Positions 1-11,375 of a DNA stretch of 64,000 nucleotides are shown in pieces (within the stretch, counting starts at the first letter, position 1; the number at the start of each line of letters is the position of its first letter). Position numbers and translations under genes: made by a program. This stretch comes from Corythucha ciliata. Taxonomy: Eukaryota; Arthropoda; Insecta; Hemiptera; Tingidae. Under the pieces are notes generated by a model. That model saw nothing but the letters and a program-made list of their open reading frames with translations, made no database searches and was not told the origin of the DNA. The DNA is taken from the NCBI GenBank assembly GCA_038030265.1, contig CM075941.1, forward strand, positions 46,686,164 through 46,750,163. The letters are read 5' to 3'.

Positions 1-165
1 AATAAAAGGACAGAATTCGATTTGTGAAGGGGACGTCTTGAGTTTTAACTACCGGAAAAAGACGCTAAGGTTTTTGTACGAGTCACCAGGGGACACAAAT
101 GCATAAATAAGCTTGCCCTTCTGGCAGAAATCCTAGTTCGTTGCACCCCTGTTCCTACGCCACTG
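1..165. mobile_element. terminal fragment of a CAGTGGCGTAGG-ended element
   Basis: The sequence CCTACGCCACTG ends at 165. Read on the minus strand it is CAGTGGCGTAGG, the same end motif seen at 29099, 30857, 46141 and 61098. The rest of the element would lie left of the window. No coding potential is visible. No target duplication can be tested because the other end is missing. Confidence 0.35.
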
Positions 166-3100
166 CTAAGACCCCCGCCCCCTCCACTCAACGGGACGAA
201 AATGAACGCTTCGCAGAGCAGTTTCGGTCAGACGGGGGTGTATCGGCAGGGCAGCGGCACAAAAAAAACAAAAAAAAAAACTCCGTCTCAAAACAAGCCC
301 AAGAATTGGGGGGCTAATTATTTGGTTTTCGGCTGACCAAGCTCAACACTGACGAAGACAACCTGCGTTTTTTTTTTTTTTTTATTGGTAGCAATTAGCA
401 ACCTTCAGATTTTCTCAACTGGAAAACTCCACAGAATAAACGAAAAACAATAAATTCTTTCTAAAATTTGGCGTTTTCATCAGTTAATTCAGAATGATCC
501 CTCTTAGAGGCTTAAGGGCTCTGTGAAATGAAGGTTGAGGGAAGGGTCGAGTGGCTAAACTGATAAGAATCGATGATGGGAAAAACGCTTTTTCAACGAA
601 ATCTAGCAGGAAAGTAATTAATGAAAAGTGGGAGAAAGGAGCTTATAGAGATGAAAGAGAAGGAGAACGCTAATGAATAATGAATGAACAGCGTGATGAG
701 AAGATGAAGTAAGTATTCAACTTTTTTTCATCCTAATAGCCGGAAAAACGAGTTTCATTTTATGTGCATGGAAATAGACAATCGTACGTAAAGCCTCAAT
801 TAACACGCAAGTTGTATGTCCCCCCCCCCTTCCTCACACTATCGGGACGACCATTATAATTCCGGTACCATGCCATTCAAACTTTACAAAAGTTAGAAAA
901 GACGATTGTGTTCCCAGTTGGTATAAGGGCAAAAAATAAATAAAAGAGAAGGCTGTTAAAGATTCTAAAGACACTTGTTCCTTCCCTTAACGAAGACTTA
1001 TTTGGAAAGTCAACACGCGAGACTCCCTCAACCCCCCCTCTCCGCTCCAACAACCAAAACTCTATACCATCAATACAAACCCTCCTATACGCGTTCACAA
1101 ATTTTTGGTTCTCCCCTTTCGAAGTTTTTGTCGTCCTCCAAACACACACACACACACATCCAAAGCCGCGGAGCCCTTCTCTTTCCATCATTCCTTTCGA
1201 CTCCGACCAGATTTTTGTCTTCTTTTTTTGTCCCCCCCCCCCAACCTCCCCACCGACGACCCATCACCTTCCACATTGGCCGTGCCTTCCAGATCATTAC
1301 AGAAATTTCCACTCTTTCAAAGATCAGTTAAGGGGGTGGGTTTGCCGGTGGGATGGAGGGGTGGTGGAGTAAGGGCTTCCTTTTTGAGAAACGAACCAGT
1401 TTTTCTTATGTGAGTGTGAGGGAAACCAGTTTTTGAGGCTGCTCGATAGATTTATAAGCGTTTTTTTTTTTAAATGTTAGAAGAAGCTTTTTTAAAATAA
1501 AAATTATTATTCGCGTTCACCCGGTAGTCTCCTAATGAAATTGAAGAGAAAAAAAAAAAAAAAAAAAAATTGCGAAATAAACGCAGAAATTTTATGAGCT
1601 TCTGCATTATAATTTTATTGTTACCACAAATATTTTACACGTCTTCCTACTTGTTTAGAATATTAAATTTGATGGTGACAAAAAATAAAAAAAAGATTAA
1701 ACACTTGTGAGTCATTTTAATTGGCTCAATTCACGAAATTATAATGAAGTCCTATTTTAAGGCTGGGCTGTCGTCTGCTGGTTTTGTGTAATGAAGTGAC
1801 ATGCTTCTTTTGGCAAATGGGACGCTTAAAAGATCTGTCTGTTTTTTTTTTTTTTTTTTTTTTTTGAAACAGGAAGCGTCTGCTTGCTTCATACTTGCTT
1901 TCAAGGCCCCGAAGTAATTAATTGAAGAAAAAAAAGGAGCGTCGCATTTTAAGCGCCTGTCTATTGTTCAAATCCATTTCTCTCTCACTCAACCCTCTCA
2001 CTCTCACTCACTCTCTCTCTCTCTCTCCCTCCCCAAAATTATGTTCCGCCTTTAAGGCAAATAAGTACCACGAGATCTTACAAATCCCCCCTTGCCGCCC
2101 CCCTAACCAATCATTTTTAGTAGGAAGACCTTGCAGCATATAGACATATACCAGGAAAAGAGCGATACACAACAAGTGAGGGGCACTGTAAGAAACTCGT
2201 GACGATCTGCAGGCTCGAGTCTCTTAAATCGTATTAAAGAGCAGCGTGAGTCTCGAATTACTTTTCCTGCTCTCTTGTCGGCAGAGTGACGGCTAGACAA
2301 TAAAGAAATAAAGAGAAGAGAGAGAGAGTGAGAGAGTGATTGAGTGTGAGTGTTGAAGGGGGGAAGGGACGAAGATGAAACTTCATGACCCACACATGCA
2401 GCGTCAAGACAAGAGTTTGAGGAGATAAGAAGGAAAGGGGCCCATAATTAACGGGCGCTTTAAAACACTTATGAAAGTGTCATAAGTTGTGTGTGTATGT
2501 ATGTAATCAAAAATCAGTTACACAGTCCAGTAGAAAGTCAAGCTTGTACCAAAATTTACGACTCGTTCGAAAGGTGTGAATAATGAAAAACACTTTGAAA
2601 GCCTATGCGGAGGAGTTATCGCGATTAATTATGCATTTCATTCGCTTCCTTCTCCCCTGTAGACACGTCGCCCCCTCACCCATTATTTTATTGACTCTCG
2701 AATGCATCAGACACACACATACAGGATCCGCGTTATCCACACTTAGGCCGTGGGTGGTGAGGAGACATCGAGAAATCACATTGTGCGCTTTGTGGACGTC
2801 TTGAAATATTGATTTTATGATGTCGTTAAATGAAAGTAGAACAAAAGTGTAATAAAAAAAAATCCTTTCGGGATTTTACAGTGAACGAACCCTCAAAAAA
2901 CATCACTCTGCCGGCGGTGCTGGCGAGAAGAGGGCGTTTTGTGAGGAGAACGTGCTTCTAGGACTTGGAGTTTTATTTCATGCTCTCTCATGAACGTGAT
3001 AATTTTATATTTCAAGTCCTGGCCCCAGAGTCAAAAGTCAATATTATTTCAATTTGTTCTTCTTTTTTTTTTACCGATCCGTGTCTCAATTGTTTGACAC

Positions 3101-3240
3101 TTTAAGATCGACAAGTTTCTTATGGACCGAAAGAAGTGGTAAATTCAGTTAACTTTCTAAACACATGTTCCTTGAACCATCTGGAAATTTGGGCCCTTTG
3201 GGTCCACTTGTCAAGTTATAACCGAATAGCCGTAGTCCGA
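166..3240. other. non-coding stretch with simple repeats
   Basis: I see no supportable gene. The reading frames here are short and low in complexity, arising from pyrimidine-rich or CA-rich DNA. Simple repeats are T16 at 368-383, CA repeats at about 1141-1158, A21 at 1549-1569, T24 at 1842-1865, CT repeats at about 1979-2032 and GA repeats at about 2312-2340. Both strands carry stops throughout. The stretch could be intergenic or intronic. Confidence 0.6.
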
Positions 3241-3834
3241 ATAGCTGAGATACCTATGGAAAATTACGATTTCACGGTTAAAATCAAGAAAAAACGCTAA
3301 AAATCGCAGCTAAAATTAAGAAAATGGGCTAATTTACGGCCAAAATTAAGACAAAAACGCTAATTCACAGCTGAAAATAAGAAAACGCCAACTCGCCGAT
3401 TCTTGGGGACAACTTCGGGGCTGAAATTGAGAAAAAGCGCTGAATCACGGCGTGGAATAGAGAAAAACGCGGGTTCGCGTCTATGAAAGTGGATGAAAAC
3501 TTTAAGGTAAGTATAAAAAATTTCAATTTTACGGATAAAATCGAAAAAAAGAGCGCTATAATTCGCAGCTAAAATTAAGAAATGTGCTCAATCACTGCTA
3601 AAATTGAGGGTAAAAAGTCTAATTCGCAACTGAAATTGAGAAAACGCCAACTTGAAGATTCTTGGGGAACTTCGGGAATAAAATTGAGAAAAAGCGCTGA
3701 TTCAAGCGGCTAAAATTGTAAAAAAGCGTTAATTCACGGGTAAAATTGAGAAAAAAACGAATTGGCGTTTAAAATGAAGAAAAACGCTTATTTGTGAATA
3801 CAATTTGGACTGAGAGCTCAAACGCTACCGAATT
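3241..3834 (+). repeat. 30-bp degenerate tandem family, forward block
   Basis: Successive units of about 29-31 bp each contain a variant of CGCTAATTCGCGGCTAAAAT followed by TGAGAAAAA. Units are too diverged for a classical satellite but the order (GCTAATT, CGGCTAAA, TTGAGAAAAA) is kept over about 20 units. No coding function is implied. The block ends abruptly at about 3834, where the same family continues in the opposite orientation. Confidence 0.8.
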
Positions 3835-4509
3835 AGTGATTTTCTTCATTTTGTATCCGCGAATTAACGTTTTTCCACTACTTTATATCTGCTAATTGCA
3901 AATTAGCGATTTTTCCCAATTTCAGCTGTGAAATAGCGTTTTGTGCTAATTTTGCGGCCATTCAGCATCCTATTCCGTTTTTTATACGCGAATGGGCGAT
4001 TTTACGCCATTTAAGTTGTGAATTTGCCATTTTTGTGCAATTTTAACCTGAAAGCGTCTTTTATTTGTCAATATTATAGCGTGTTTTCTCAACTTTAACC
4101 GCGGGTTTACCCAAATACAACACTTTTGCGTTGGTTTCCACAATGTATTCGTAGAATGGCCTCCATGTACCGCGAATCAGCGATTTTTTTCTTAATTTTA
4201 GTCTCGAAGTTGCATCGCGAGACCACGAGTCAGCGCTTTTTAACTGCTATAGCCATGAATTATACCAACTACACACTGCCGAGTACACTACTGCTTTGGG
4301 TCTCAAGTCCAAGGAAAAAGCTGGACGTACTCGGACCATTCCGGGCTGCTTTAAGTTCAGAAAATCTGTTGAACCTAACTTCACCGTGAAACGTTCATTT
4401 TTGGAGATTTTATGGGGCTCTTCGTTGTGGTACTAGTGCTCCTTCGTTCGTATACTTGTAGCTCTGGGGGATCTATCCCCCATATTCCCTCCCCGTACCT
4501 ATGCCCCTG
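3835..4509 (-). mobile_element. element H, end fragment
   Basis: This segment matches, in the same orientation, 37135-37740 and, in reverse, 58850-59520. Landmarks are CCTCCATGTACCGCGAATCA near 4150, GAAAAAGCTGGACGTACTCG near 4315 and the ATGGGGCTCTTCGTT block near 4412. It ends at 4509 with TACCTATGCCCCTG, which on the minus strand starts CAGGGGCATAGGTA, the partner of the CAGTGGCGTA end of the complete copy at 58818-61098. The left side is truncated inside the 30-bp repeats. It carries no coding sequence. Confidence 0.7.
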
Positions 4510-5481
4510 AAAATCGCTGAAATTTAAAAAGCGCTAATTCACCGCTGACATTGAGACAACGCAAAATCACAAATTGTTGGGGCGAAATTGGGACTGAAAT
4601 AAGGAAAAAACGCTAATTCACGCAGCTAAAACTAAGAAAAGCTCTAATTCAAGGATGAAAAAGAGAAAAACGTGAATTCGCATCTTTAAAATCGAGAAAC
4701 ACGCCAATTCACAGCTGAAATTGTGATAAAGTGCTACAATTTAGCAGGTTTAAAAATTGAGAAAAAGCGAAAATTCACAGCTAAAAAGGAGAAACTCCAA
4801 ATCATGGATTCTTGGGGTAATATTGGGACTAAAGTTTAGAAAAAGCGCTAATTCACGAATGAAATAGACAAAAAGCGAATTCGCGTCTAAATAAAAGTGG
4901 AGGAAAACTCAGCTAAGGTATGAAAAATTACGAGTTTACGGATAAAATCGAGAAAAAGCGCAAAAGTCGCAGCTAAAATTAAGAAAATGTACTAATTTAC
5001 AGCTGAAATTGAGAAAATGCCAACTCGCTGATTCTTAGAGGCAACTATGGGGCTGAAATTGAGAAAAAGCGCAGATTCATGGCGTGAAATAGAGAAAAAC
5101 GTGAATCCGCGTTTAAAAGTGGAGGAAAACTTTAATTCACAACTAAGACACGACAAATTTCAATTTTACGGATAAAATCGAGAAAAAGCGCTATAATTCG
5201 CAGACAAAATTAAGAAATGTGCTCATTCCCTGCTAAAATTGAAGACAAAAAGTCTAATTCATCTGCTGAAATTGAGAAAACGCCAACTTACAGATTCTTG
5301 GAGAACTTCGGGGATAAAATTGAGAAAAAGCGCTGATTCAAGCGGCTGAAACGGTCAAAAAGCGCTAATTCACGGGTAAAATTTAGAAAAACACGAATTC
5401 GCGTTTAAAATGGAGAAAAACGCTAATTTGTGGATACAATTTAGACAGAGCTATCTCTACTTTGCGGATTCTTGAGGCAAA
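4510..5481 (+). repeat. 30-bp degenerate tandem family, forward block
   Basis: About 30 diverged units follow immediately after the CAGGGG-type end at 4509. Two parts of this block (about 4840-5110 and 5110-5440) resemble 3360-3520 and 3520-3800, so there is a higher-order duplication of several hundred bases as well as the 30-bp period. Confidence 0.8.
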
Positions 5482-5498
5482 TTCACGGCTAGCAGTTT

Positions 5499-5656
5499 AT
5501 AATATAATGTAATATAATACATATAATATAATATAATATAATATAATATAATATAATATAATATAATATAATATAATATAATATAATATAATATAATATA
5601 ATATAATATAATATAATATAATATAATATAATATAATATAATATATGTATAATATA
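5499..5656 (+). repeat. (AATAT)n microsatellite
   Basis: About 155 bp of nearly perfect 5-bp repeat (TATAA/AATAT phase), flanked on both sides by the 30-bp family. It probably expanded within a local AT-rich unit. Confidence 0.95.
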
Positions 5657-5689
5657 AGAACTTTTTTCGCAGCTAAAAATGAGATGATG

Positions 5690-6094
5690 TGCTAATTGGG
5701 AGAAAAACGCTAATCACAGTTGATGTTCATAATACGCCAACTCGGTGATTCCTGGGGCAACTTTGGGAATAAAATCGCTAATTCAAGCTGCTAAAACTGT
5801 GAAAAGCGCTAATTCACGGGTAAATAAATGGAGAAAAACATGAATTGGTATTTAAAATGGAAAAAAGCACGAATTCACCAGCTTAAAGGAAAAATTGCTA
5901 ATTTGCGGATAAAATTGGGAAAAAGCGCTCAAATACTACCAAATTTGCGGTTTCTTGAGGCAACTTTACGGCTAAGAGCTTACAAAAAGCTCCGATTCGC
6001 AGCTAAAAATGAGAAAATTAGCTAATTCGCGGATAAATTTGAGAAAAATATGTACTTCAATACTGCTAAAAAGTGAATTCCTAGTTTTAATTAG

Positions 6095-6098
<4 letters not shown>
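5690..6098 (+). repeat. 30-bp degenerate tandem family, forward block
   Basis: About 12 diverged units with GCTAATTCRCGG, TTGGGAAAAAGCG and GAGAAAAA. A short open frame at 5828-6025 is built entirely from these units and is not a gene. The block is cut on its right by the poly(A) end of the non-LTR element that begins at 6099. Confidence 0.75.

Positions 6099-6146
<48 letters not shown>
6099..6146 (-). other. poly(A) tail of non-LTR element 1
   Basis: Forty-eight consecutive T on the plus strand directly downstream, on the minus strand, of the RNase H and zinc-motif coding region. The long uninterrupted run suggests a fairly recent insertion, although such runs can also re-expand. Confidence 0.85.
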
Positions 6147-6151
<5 letters not shown>

Positions 6152-6162
6152 ACGCCGATCTA

Positions 6163-9100
6163 TCATGGGTCTTCCGCCATAAGACCTTTTGCAGCCCAAT
6201 ACAGAGAAGCGAACTTCGACCAATTGGACTCGTCGGAAGCAAATGCTAGTCTAATGTCCTCAAGTCGAGGACAGTCAAAAAGATGTTGGGAGGTCATAAT
6301 TGAGTTTGTGCTGCAGAGAGTACAGTGAGGGTCGTCCTTCAGGTGAATTCTATGCAGATGTGCATTCAGGTAGTCGTGTCCAGTGACAGCTCGGAAAGCG
6401 GCCACTGATTCGTGACGGGGGAGGTCTCGTGGGACACGCTCATTTGGGTTGAGAAGGGTGGACCAGTGTTTGCCCTCAGCCGAGAGTCTCTGTTGTTCCT
6501 GCAGTCTGTCATTATGGAGGATATTGATAGGCTTTTGGCTGCAAGGAAACTGACTGGTGCATCGGGCATGTCCATCAGGGAGCCCTCTTTGGCTAGGGCG
6601 TCAGCCCGCTCATTTCCCCAGATTCCAACATGCGAGGGGATCCACTGTAATGCCAGTGTAACCCCATCACCGAGCAACCGCTCTATGAATTTCCTACCCT
6701 CAAGCACATCTCGGGAGGCTGTCGCAGCATTGGTGCACAGACTTATAATCGCAGCCTGAGAGTCACATAAGATAACGGACTTTGGACAATTTATAGAGCC
6801 AAGCATCCTGAGAGCCAGTATCACTCCCCGAATCTCCCCGTCAAAATTACTGGCAAGAACCCCAACCGGCGCAGCGATGGATCCTGCCGTTGAATACACG
6901 CCAGCCCCTCCATTACGCCTTGCTCCAGCAGCTGAACCATCGGTGTACACCCGTAACCATTCATCTTCTGGGAACCGAGTGTGTATAGTTTCCAGCGCGA
7001 CTGTCTTCAGCTCAATGGGAGGGGTTGTCGATTTTGAGACTGGCGAGATTAGGGTGTTGTAGCAAAGTGCTGTGCGGCGAGGGACAAGCTCTCCAGCAGA
7101 TGGAAACTGCTCAGGATTTTGAAGAGACTGCGTGAGACCATACTCGTCTTTCAGGGATTCAACCTTGGCCAGGAATGTGGTTTGGGTGGAGAGCCTGGGA
7201 ACATCAGGGCTGTATGACTTCCAGTGTTCCACATCGCTTCGCTGAAGTCGCTCGACAAGAACCAGAGCTGCTGATTCCCTCCTGTAATGTTGAGGCTCAA
7301 TCCCTGTTTGCAGCTCCATTGCAACGATTGGGGTCGACACAGCGCCACCCGTTATGAGTCGGAGTGCATGGTTTTGGGCCACATCGATCTTCTTAACAGT
7401 TGCCGTTGAAGCAGTCACCATAAGCTCACTTCCATATTCCATGGAGGGTCTAACATAGCTCTTGTATGCAAGTGTCAGTACATCCTGCGAAGCTCCCCAC
7501 TTAGTGCCAGTTAGTCTTTTGAGTAAGCTCAATCTCTTTGTGCCTTTCTGTGCATTATATTCGGCTTGTGCGTTCCAGGTTAAACGAGAGTCCAGCTTAA
7601 TGCCAAGGTACGTTGCACAGTCAGTTTTCCTCAAAGGGTTGTCTCCAAGCGATAAAGAAATGGAGTGCTTCCTGGTGGAGAGGGTGAAAAGCTGGAACTC
7701 TGTCTTGAGAGTGTTGACCTCCTTTTCGTTTGTTGATGCCCAGTCAGAAAGACGGCCCAGTGAGTCACTCAAAGCTGACTCCAAAGCTGGAATATTGCTC
7801 GACGTTGCCCAAAGGACTAAGTCGTCTGCATAGAGCAGTCACAGCAGTGCATTGACTCCTGGAGTCGAAGTGACAGCTGATATCACGTCATCTATCATCA
7901 CATTAAAGAGAGTCGGACTAAGAACTGCCCCTTGAGGAACACCATTTCGTGTCTGTCGAAAGGATGAGCATTCATCTCCATACCGCACTCGAATGAATCT
8001 CTGCGAGAGGAAGGATCGAAGGGAGGCAAAAAGGCGGCCACTGAGCCCAATGTTCTGGAGCTTTTGGACAAGCAGCCTTCTGCACACCCTGTCGAATGCA
8101 GTTCTGAAATCAACAAACACAGCAAGGGTGCTCTGTTTGTGATGGAAGCCATCTTTTATCCCTTGGGTTAACCGCAGAACTTGTTCTATGGTGCCCCTAT
8201 GCTTCCTGAAGCCTGCTTGTTCCACTGACAGTAGATTGTACCGGTCCAGGTACCGTTGCAGTCGGCCAAGGACCAGTCTCTCAAAAACTTTAGAAAAAAC
8301 ACTTGTGAGTGCAATAGGGCGGTAGCTTGCTGGGCTCTCTGCTGGTTTACCAGTTTTCAGTATTGGAACAATTTCTGATTTCCTCCAGTCAGCTGGGAAG
8401 TGTGTCCTCCATGCTAGATTTAGGAAGGTTCTGACAGTCTCTCTGGCGGAAGTACCCAAATTTATTAGAAATTCTGGCAGAAAGTCGTCTGGCCCCGCGC
8501 TCCTGCCTTTCCTCGTGTTTTGAAGTGCTGAGTCAACTTCCTCCCATGAAAAATCGTTGTTCAGAAGTTCGTGTTCTCCTTCTCTGGAGCAGGTGGGAAT
8601 TGCAGATGTCGTTGGTTCCAAGACTTTTGAAGTTGGGCGATAGTTGCTCACGCTGGCAAAATGCTTAACGAATAAGCGTGCAATATCCCGGTCAGAAGTA
8701 AGTAATACCTGGCCCTTTCTTATTGTGTTTTTTCGAGGAGGGTGGTCGTTATTTAGACGGGAGTTGTAACGGTGAGCCTTTATGCCGTCTTTACGAAAGT
8801 CCAGGTTCTGGAGGAAGCTTCTGAGTGAGGAGTTCTTAGCAGAAATAATTTCTCTCTTCAGAGAGGCAACTTTCTGTTTCAAGTCCATGCGATCATCTGG
8901 GCTTTGGGAAGTCCGATAGGCTGCAGCTGCTCTGTCTCGCTCTGTTTTCAATGCTTCTAGGTGTTCATTCCAGAATGGCTGGTAGTTTTTCACTTGACCG
9001 CGAGGAACACTTTGGTGCTCCGCAGCAATGATCGCTGTGGTGATCCTTCTCAGTGACTCCTCTACCTCATTGGATACCAGATTTGTACACACGAGTCGAT

Positions 9101-9362
9101 CAGTGGCCTTGGCAAACTTTCCCCAATCTGCCTTCTTTACGTTCCATCTTGGCCTTCTCTTTTCTTTGAGCAAGTAAGGGCCAATGTCTTCTTTTACCAT
9201 CAGGATGCTGTGACCAAAGGATTCTGGTGGTTGGATCAGAGATAAGGACACATTTGAGGCAGCTGTTGAGTGTGCTAACACTGCATCAGGCTTTGACGTT
9301 GCGCCAGTGTAAGCTAAGAAGGTGGGCTTTCTGTCTGGGGTCGGTACGTATTCGGCCAGGTT
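6163..9362 (-). pseudogene. endonuclease (partial)-RT-RNase H polyprotein, broken
   Basis: The reading starts inside the endonuclease (PTFLAYTG near 9320; GHSILMV near 9215, where the usual SDH is altered). RT motifs follow: GRSAGPDDFLPEFL, YRPIALTSVFSKVFERLVL, QAGFRKHRGT, FVDFRTAFD and NGVPQGAVLSPTLFN. A single in-frame TGA at about 7836-7838 lies a few codons before the YADD box, which continues in the same frame. The RNase H is clear: VYTDGSAAG, then CDSQAA and WIPSHVGIWGNERAD. A frameshift near 6400-6440 separates it from the C-terminal zinc motif CTLC...HLFDC at 6290-6330. With only one stop and one frameshift visible in 3.2 kb, this is a mildly decayed copy. It encodes the retrotransposition enzyme of the element and has no host role that I can see. 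Confidence 0.85.
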
Positions 9363-9365
9363 TCA

Positions 9366-9456
9366 ATAAAGTTTTCCCAGGTCCTCCCCACTTAGAGACT
9401 GAAGGGCCTCCTAGAGATTTCCGCCCTGGGCCCCGATAGGTGTTGTTCCGCCACTG
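9366..9456 (-). mobile_element. terminus of a CAGTGGCGGA-ended element
   Basis: On the minus strand the segment begins at 9456 with CAGTGGCGGAACAACACC and continues into a GC-rich stretch with ATCGGGGCCC and GGAGGCC. Related GC-rich ends occur at 13255-13320 and 54510-54575, each beside a 30-bp array. The body of this element was probably separated from its end by insertion of non-LTR element 1. Confidence 0.4.
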
Positions 9457-10339
9457 ATATGTTGAACCATGCTTAAATTGAAAAAATCGGAAATTCGCGG
9501 CTAAATTTTGAGAAAAACGATAATTTGCGGGGCATCCTAATTTACTGACGCACACAAAAAAATTGGGAAAAATCGCTAACCCGAGGCCAAAATTAAGAAC
9601 AAGTTCTGATTCACGGCTAAAAATGAAAATATGTGATCATTTAAAGCTGAAATTGAGAAGAAGCGCTAATTCGAGGCTAAATTTGAGAAAAAGTGCTGAC
9701 TCATGGCCATAATGTGAAATATTTTCGGGGAAGGTCCCCGGGGTGTTTCTGGGTTAATTTGCCTGGGTAATTTGAGGCCTTACGACACAGTTCTATTAGA
9801 TAAACGCCGTGTTAGAAGCTAAATCGACTACATTGTACATTAAAATTGCGTTTTTTCTGGATTTCAGGCACGAATTCCGGCAGCAGTTTTTAGATTTTAG
9901 GCAATTTCTTTAGCCCTTAACCCATGATAAATTCGCGCTTTATTTCAGCCAGTGAGAAAATTATTATATCCGGTCACTTTAGCTCACTCAGCTGGGACTT
10001 CCACCGCTTTACAGCTGGGACTTTTGGCTCACAGCCAGATCGGAAATGTTTTAGAACAGTGATTCTCCACCTGGGGGGGGGGGGGCGCAAGCAATTTCCA
10101 GGGATGGCGTGAACTTTTCCTCATGATTTTAAGATTGAGACCAACCATACAAATACAGCCAACTTTAGGAACGTCACATTTTTGTTTCTTTACGCTCATA
10201 CTCAATAATTGAGAATTGCAGTCAGCAGGCCTGTCGAGAGAGAGGGGAGGGGAGGGCACTGGGTCCTTTATCCCCGGGCCTGGTTTTCCTTGGGGGCGAG
10301 GATTTCAAAAATCAAGAAAAGGAAGGAAAAAAAGGAAAG
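9457..10339. other. short 30-bp family block, then non-coding DNA
   Basis: At 9475-9715 there are about eight forward units of the 30-bp family (GAGAAAAACGATAATTTGCGG and similar). From 9716 to 10339 nothing coding is visible. A G14 run occupies 10073-10086. Confidence 0.6.
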
Positions 10340-10700
10340 CTTTACTGGGAGCTCAACTGTGGTTGGAAATTTGGAGTGGTTGGGTCTTCTTTGTGTTTGG
10401 AGCTTTTACTGCGGTTTGGAGCTTAGCTGTGGTTAGACCTTTGAAGTGTTTGGAGCTTTGCTTTGTTTGGACCTTTGCTGTGGTTGGTCTTTTGCTGTGG
10501 TTGGACTTTTGCAGTGGTTGGACCTTTACTGTGCTTTGAATTTGGTTGTGGTTGGACCTTTGCTGTGGTTGGTCTTTTGCAGTGGTTGGAGCTTTGCTTT
10601 GTTTGGACCTTAGCTGGGGTTTGAGCTTGGTTGTGGTTGGACCTTTGCTGTGGTTGGACTTTTGCTTTGTTTGTACCTTTGCTGTGGTTGCGGTTGCTGT
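10340..10700 (+). repeat. 18-20 bp minisatellite
   Basis: About 18 copies of a unit close to TTTGCTGTGGTTGGACCT, with variants GGTCTTTTGCTGTGG and GGAGCTTTGCTTTG. Both strands stay open over parts of it (10216-10539 and 10423-10716), which is a by-product of the repeat unit and not evidence for a protein. Confidence 0.9.
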
Positions 10701-11375
10701 GGAAAACGGCTGGCAAGATTAAAAATTGGTTCTTTGCAAACTAGAAAACCACCACCGCCATCCTAATTTCGAATGAAACTCTGGATACTAGTGAGCCTCG
10801 AATTTTCACATTGCCCAAAGCTCGTTTACGGTGGTATCCACAATCAGATTGGATGGTGTTGTTGGTTTCGTAAAGTAGTGGTCGTGGGAAACGACTTTTA
10901 CTTTTGCCAGTCGTGTTCAAAGCACCCAAAGGTGTGTTTGTCAACAGCTAGCTCTGCTGTGGGCCCCGGTCACACGGAAAATGTCTGGCGATCTCGGAAT
11001 GGTTACCTCCTATACCATAAATAACGCCCTCCAATGACCCGGATTTTTGATACTGTGAAATCCTGGAATGTTACCTTTACGTAGGAAAGGAACTAAGGAA
11101 TAGTTCCTTTCCTACGTAAAGGTAACTATTTTTTCGTATATCCCCCCCCCCCCCGGACCCGGTTGACCGGATGGGGCCCCCCTATAAGTTAAATACGGAA
11201 AAATTAGGCTTTTTAGGTTATCCATGCAAGTACTGTATGTGAAGAGGTTGGACGGCGATTTGGTTCCTTTCTCCTAATTTCAGTTCATCCGACCTGGAAA
11301 ATGTAACGTTGCAAGTGATAATTAAGCAGAGTGTGGGATGAATATTCTATTGAGCCCCCGAAAGCGCTATTCTGG
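10701..11375. other. non-coding stretch
   Basis: No gene recognised. The stretch holds the perfect hairpin at 11071-11125 and a C14-15 run near 11141-11155. A few diverged 30-bp units appear from about 11340. Confidence 0.5.
11071..11125. other. perfect 23-bp inverted repeat with 9-nt loop
   Basis: The left arm 11071-11093 (TTACCTTTACGTAGGAAAGG AAC) is perfectly complementary to 11103-11125, with TAAGGAATA between. It is not inside any recognised element. It could be a tiny palindromic transposon remnant or a young inverted duplication; a perfect 23-bp arm in otherwise diverged DNA suggests recent origin. Confidence 0.85.

Larger units (their letters stand above)
6099..9365 (-). mobile_element. 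non-LTR retrotransposon 1 (I/Jockey group), 5' truncated
   Basis: The minus strand carries, in order, the end of an endonuclease domain, a reverse transcriptase, an RNase H and a C2HC zinc motif, then a 48-nt poly(A) tail (T48 on the plus strand, 6099-6146). This order is that of RNase H-bearing I/Jockey-group elements. Coding similarity begins near 9362, so most of the endonuclease and any ORF1 are missing, as expected of incomplete target-primed reverse transcription. I could not define target duplications because both flanks are low-complexity repeats. The element appears to have landed within repeat DNA, between the 30-bp array on the left and an element terminus at 9366-9456 on the right. 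Confidence 0.85.

Noticed and set aside
877..1413. Open frames on both strands around 1 kb
   Set aside because: They come from CA- and CT-rich DNA, overlap each other on both strands and have no domain or exon-like structure.
3241..6098. CRISPR-like array of 30-bp repeats
   Set aside because: Units are directly adjacent and degenerate, there are no unique spacers of constant length, no cas genes, and the setting is eukaryotic.
10216..10716. Overlapping open frames on both strands
   Set aside because: They arise from an 18-20 bp minisatellite (TTTGCTGTGGTTGGACC) and have repetitive, low-complexity translations.
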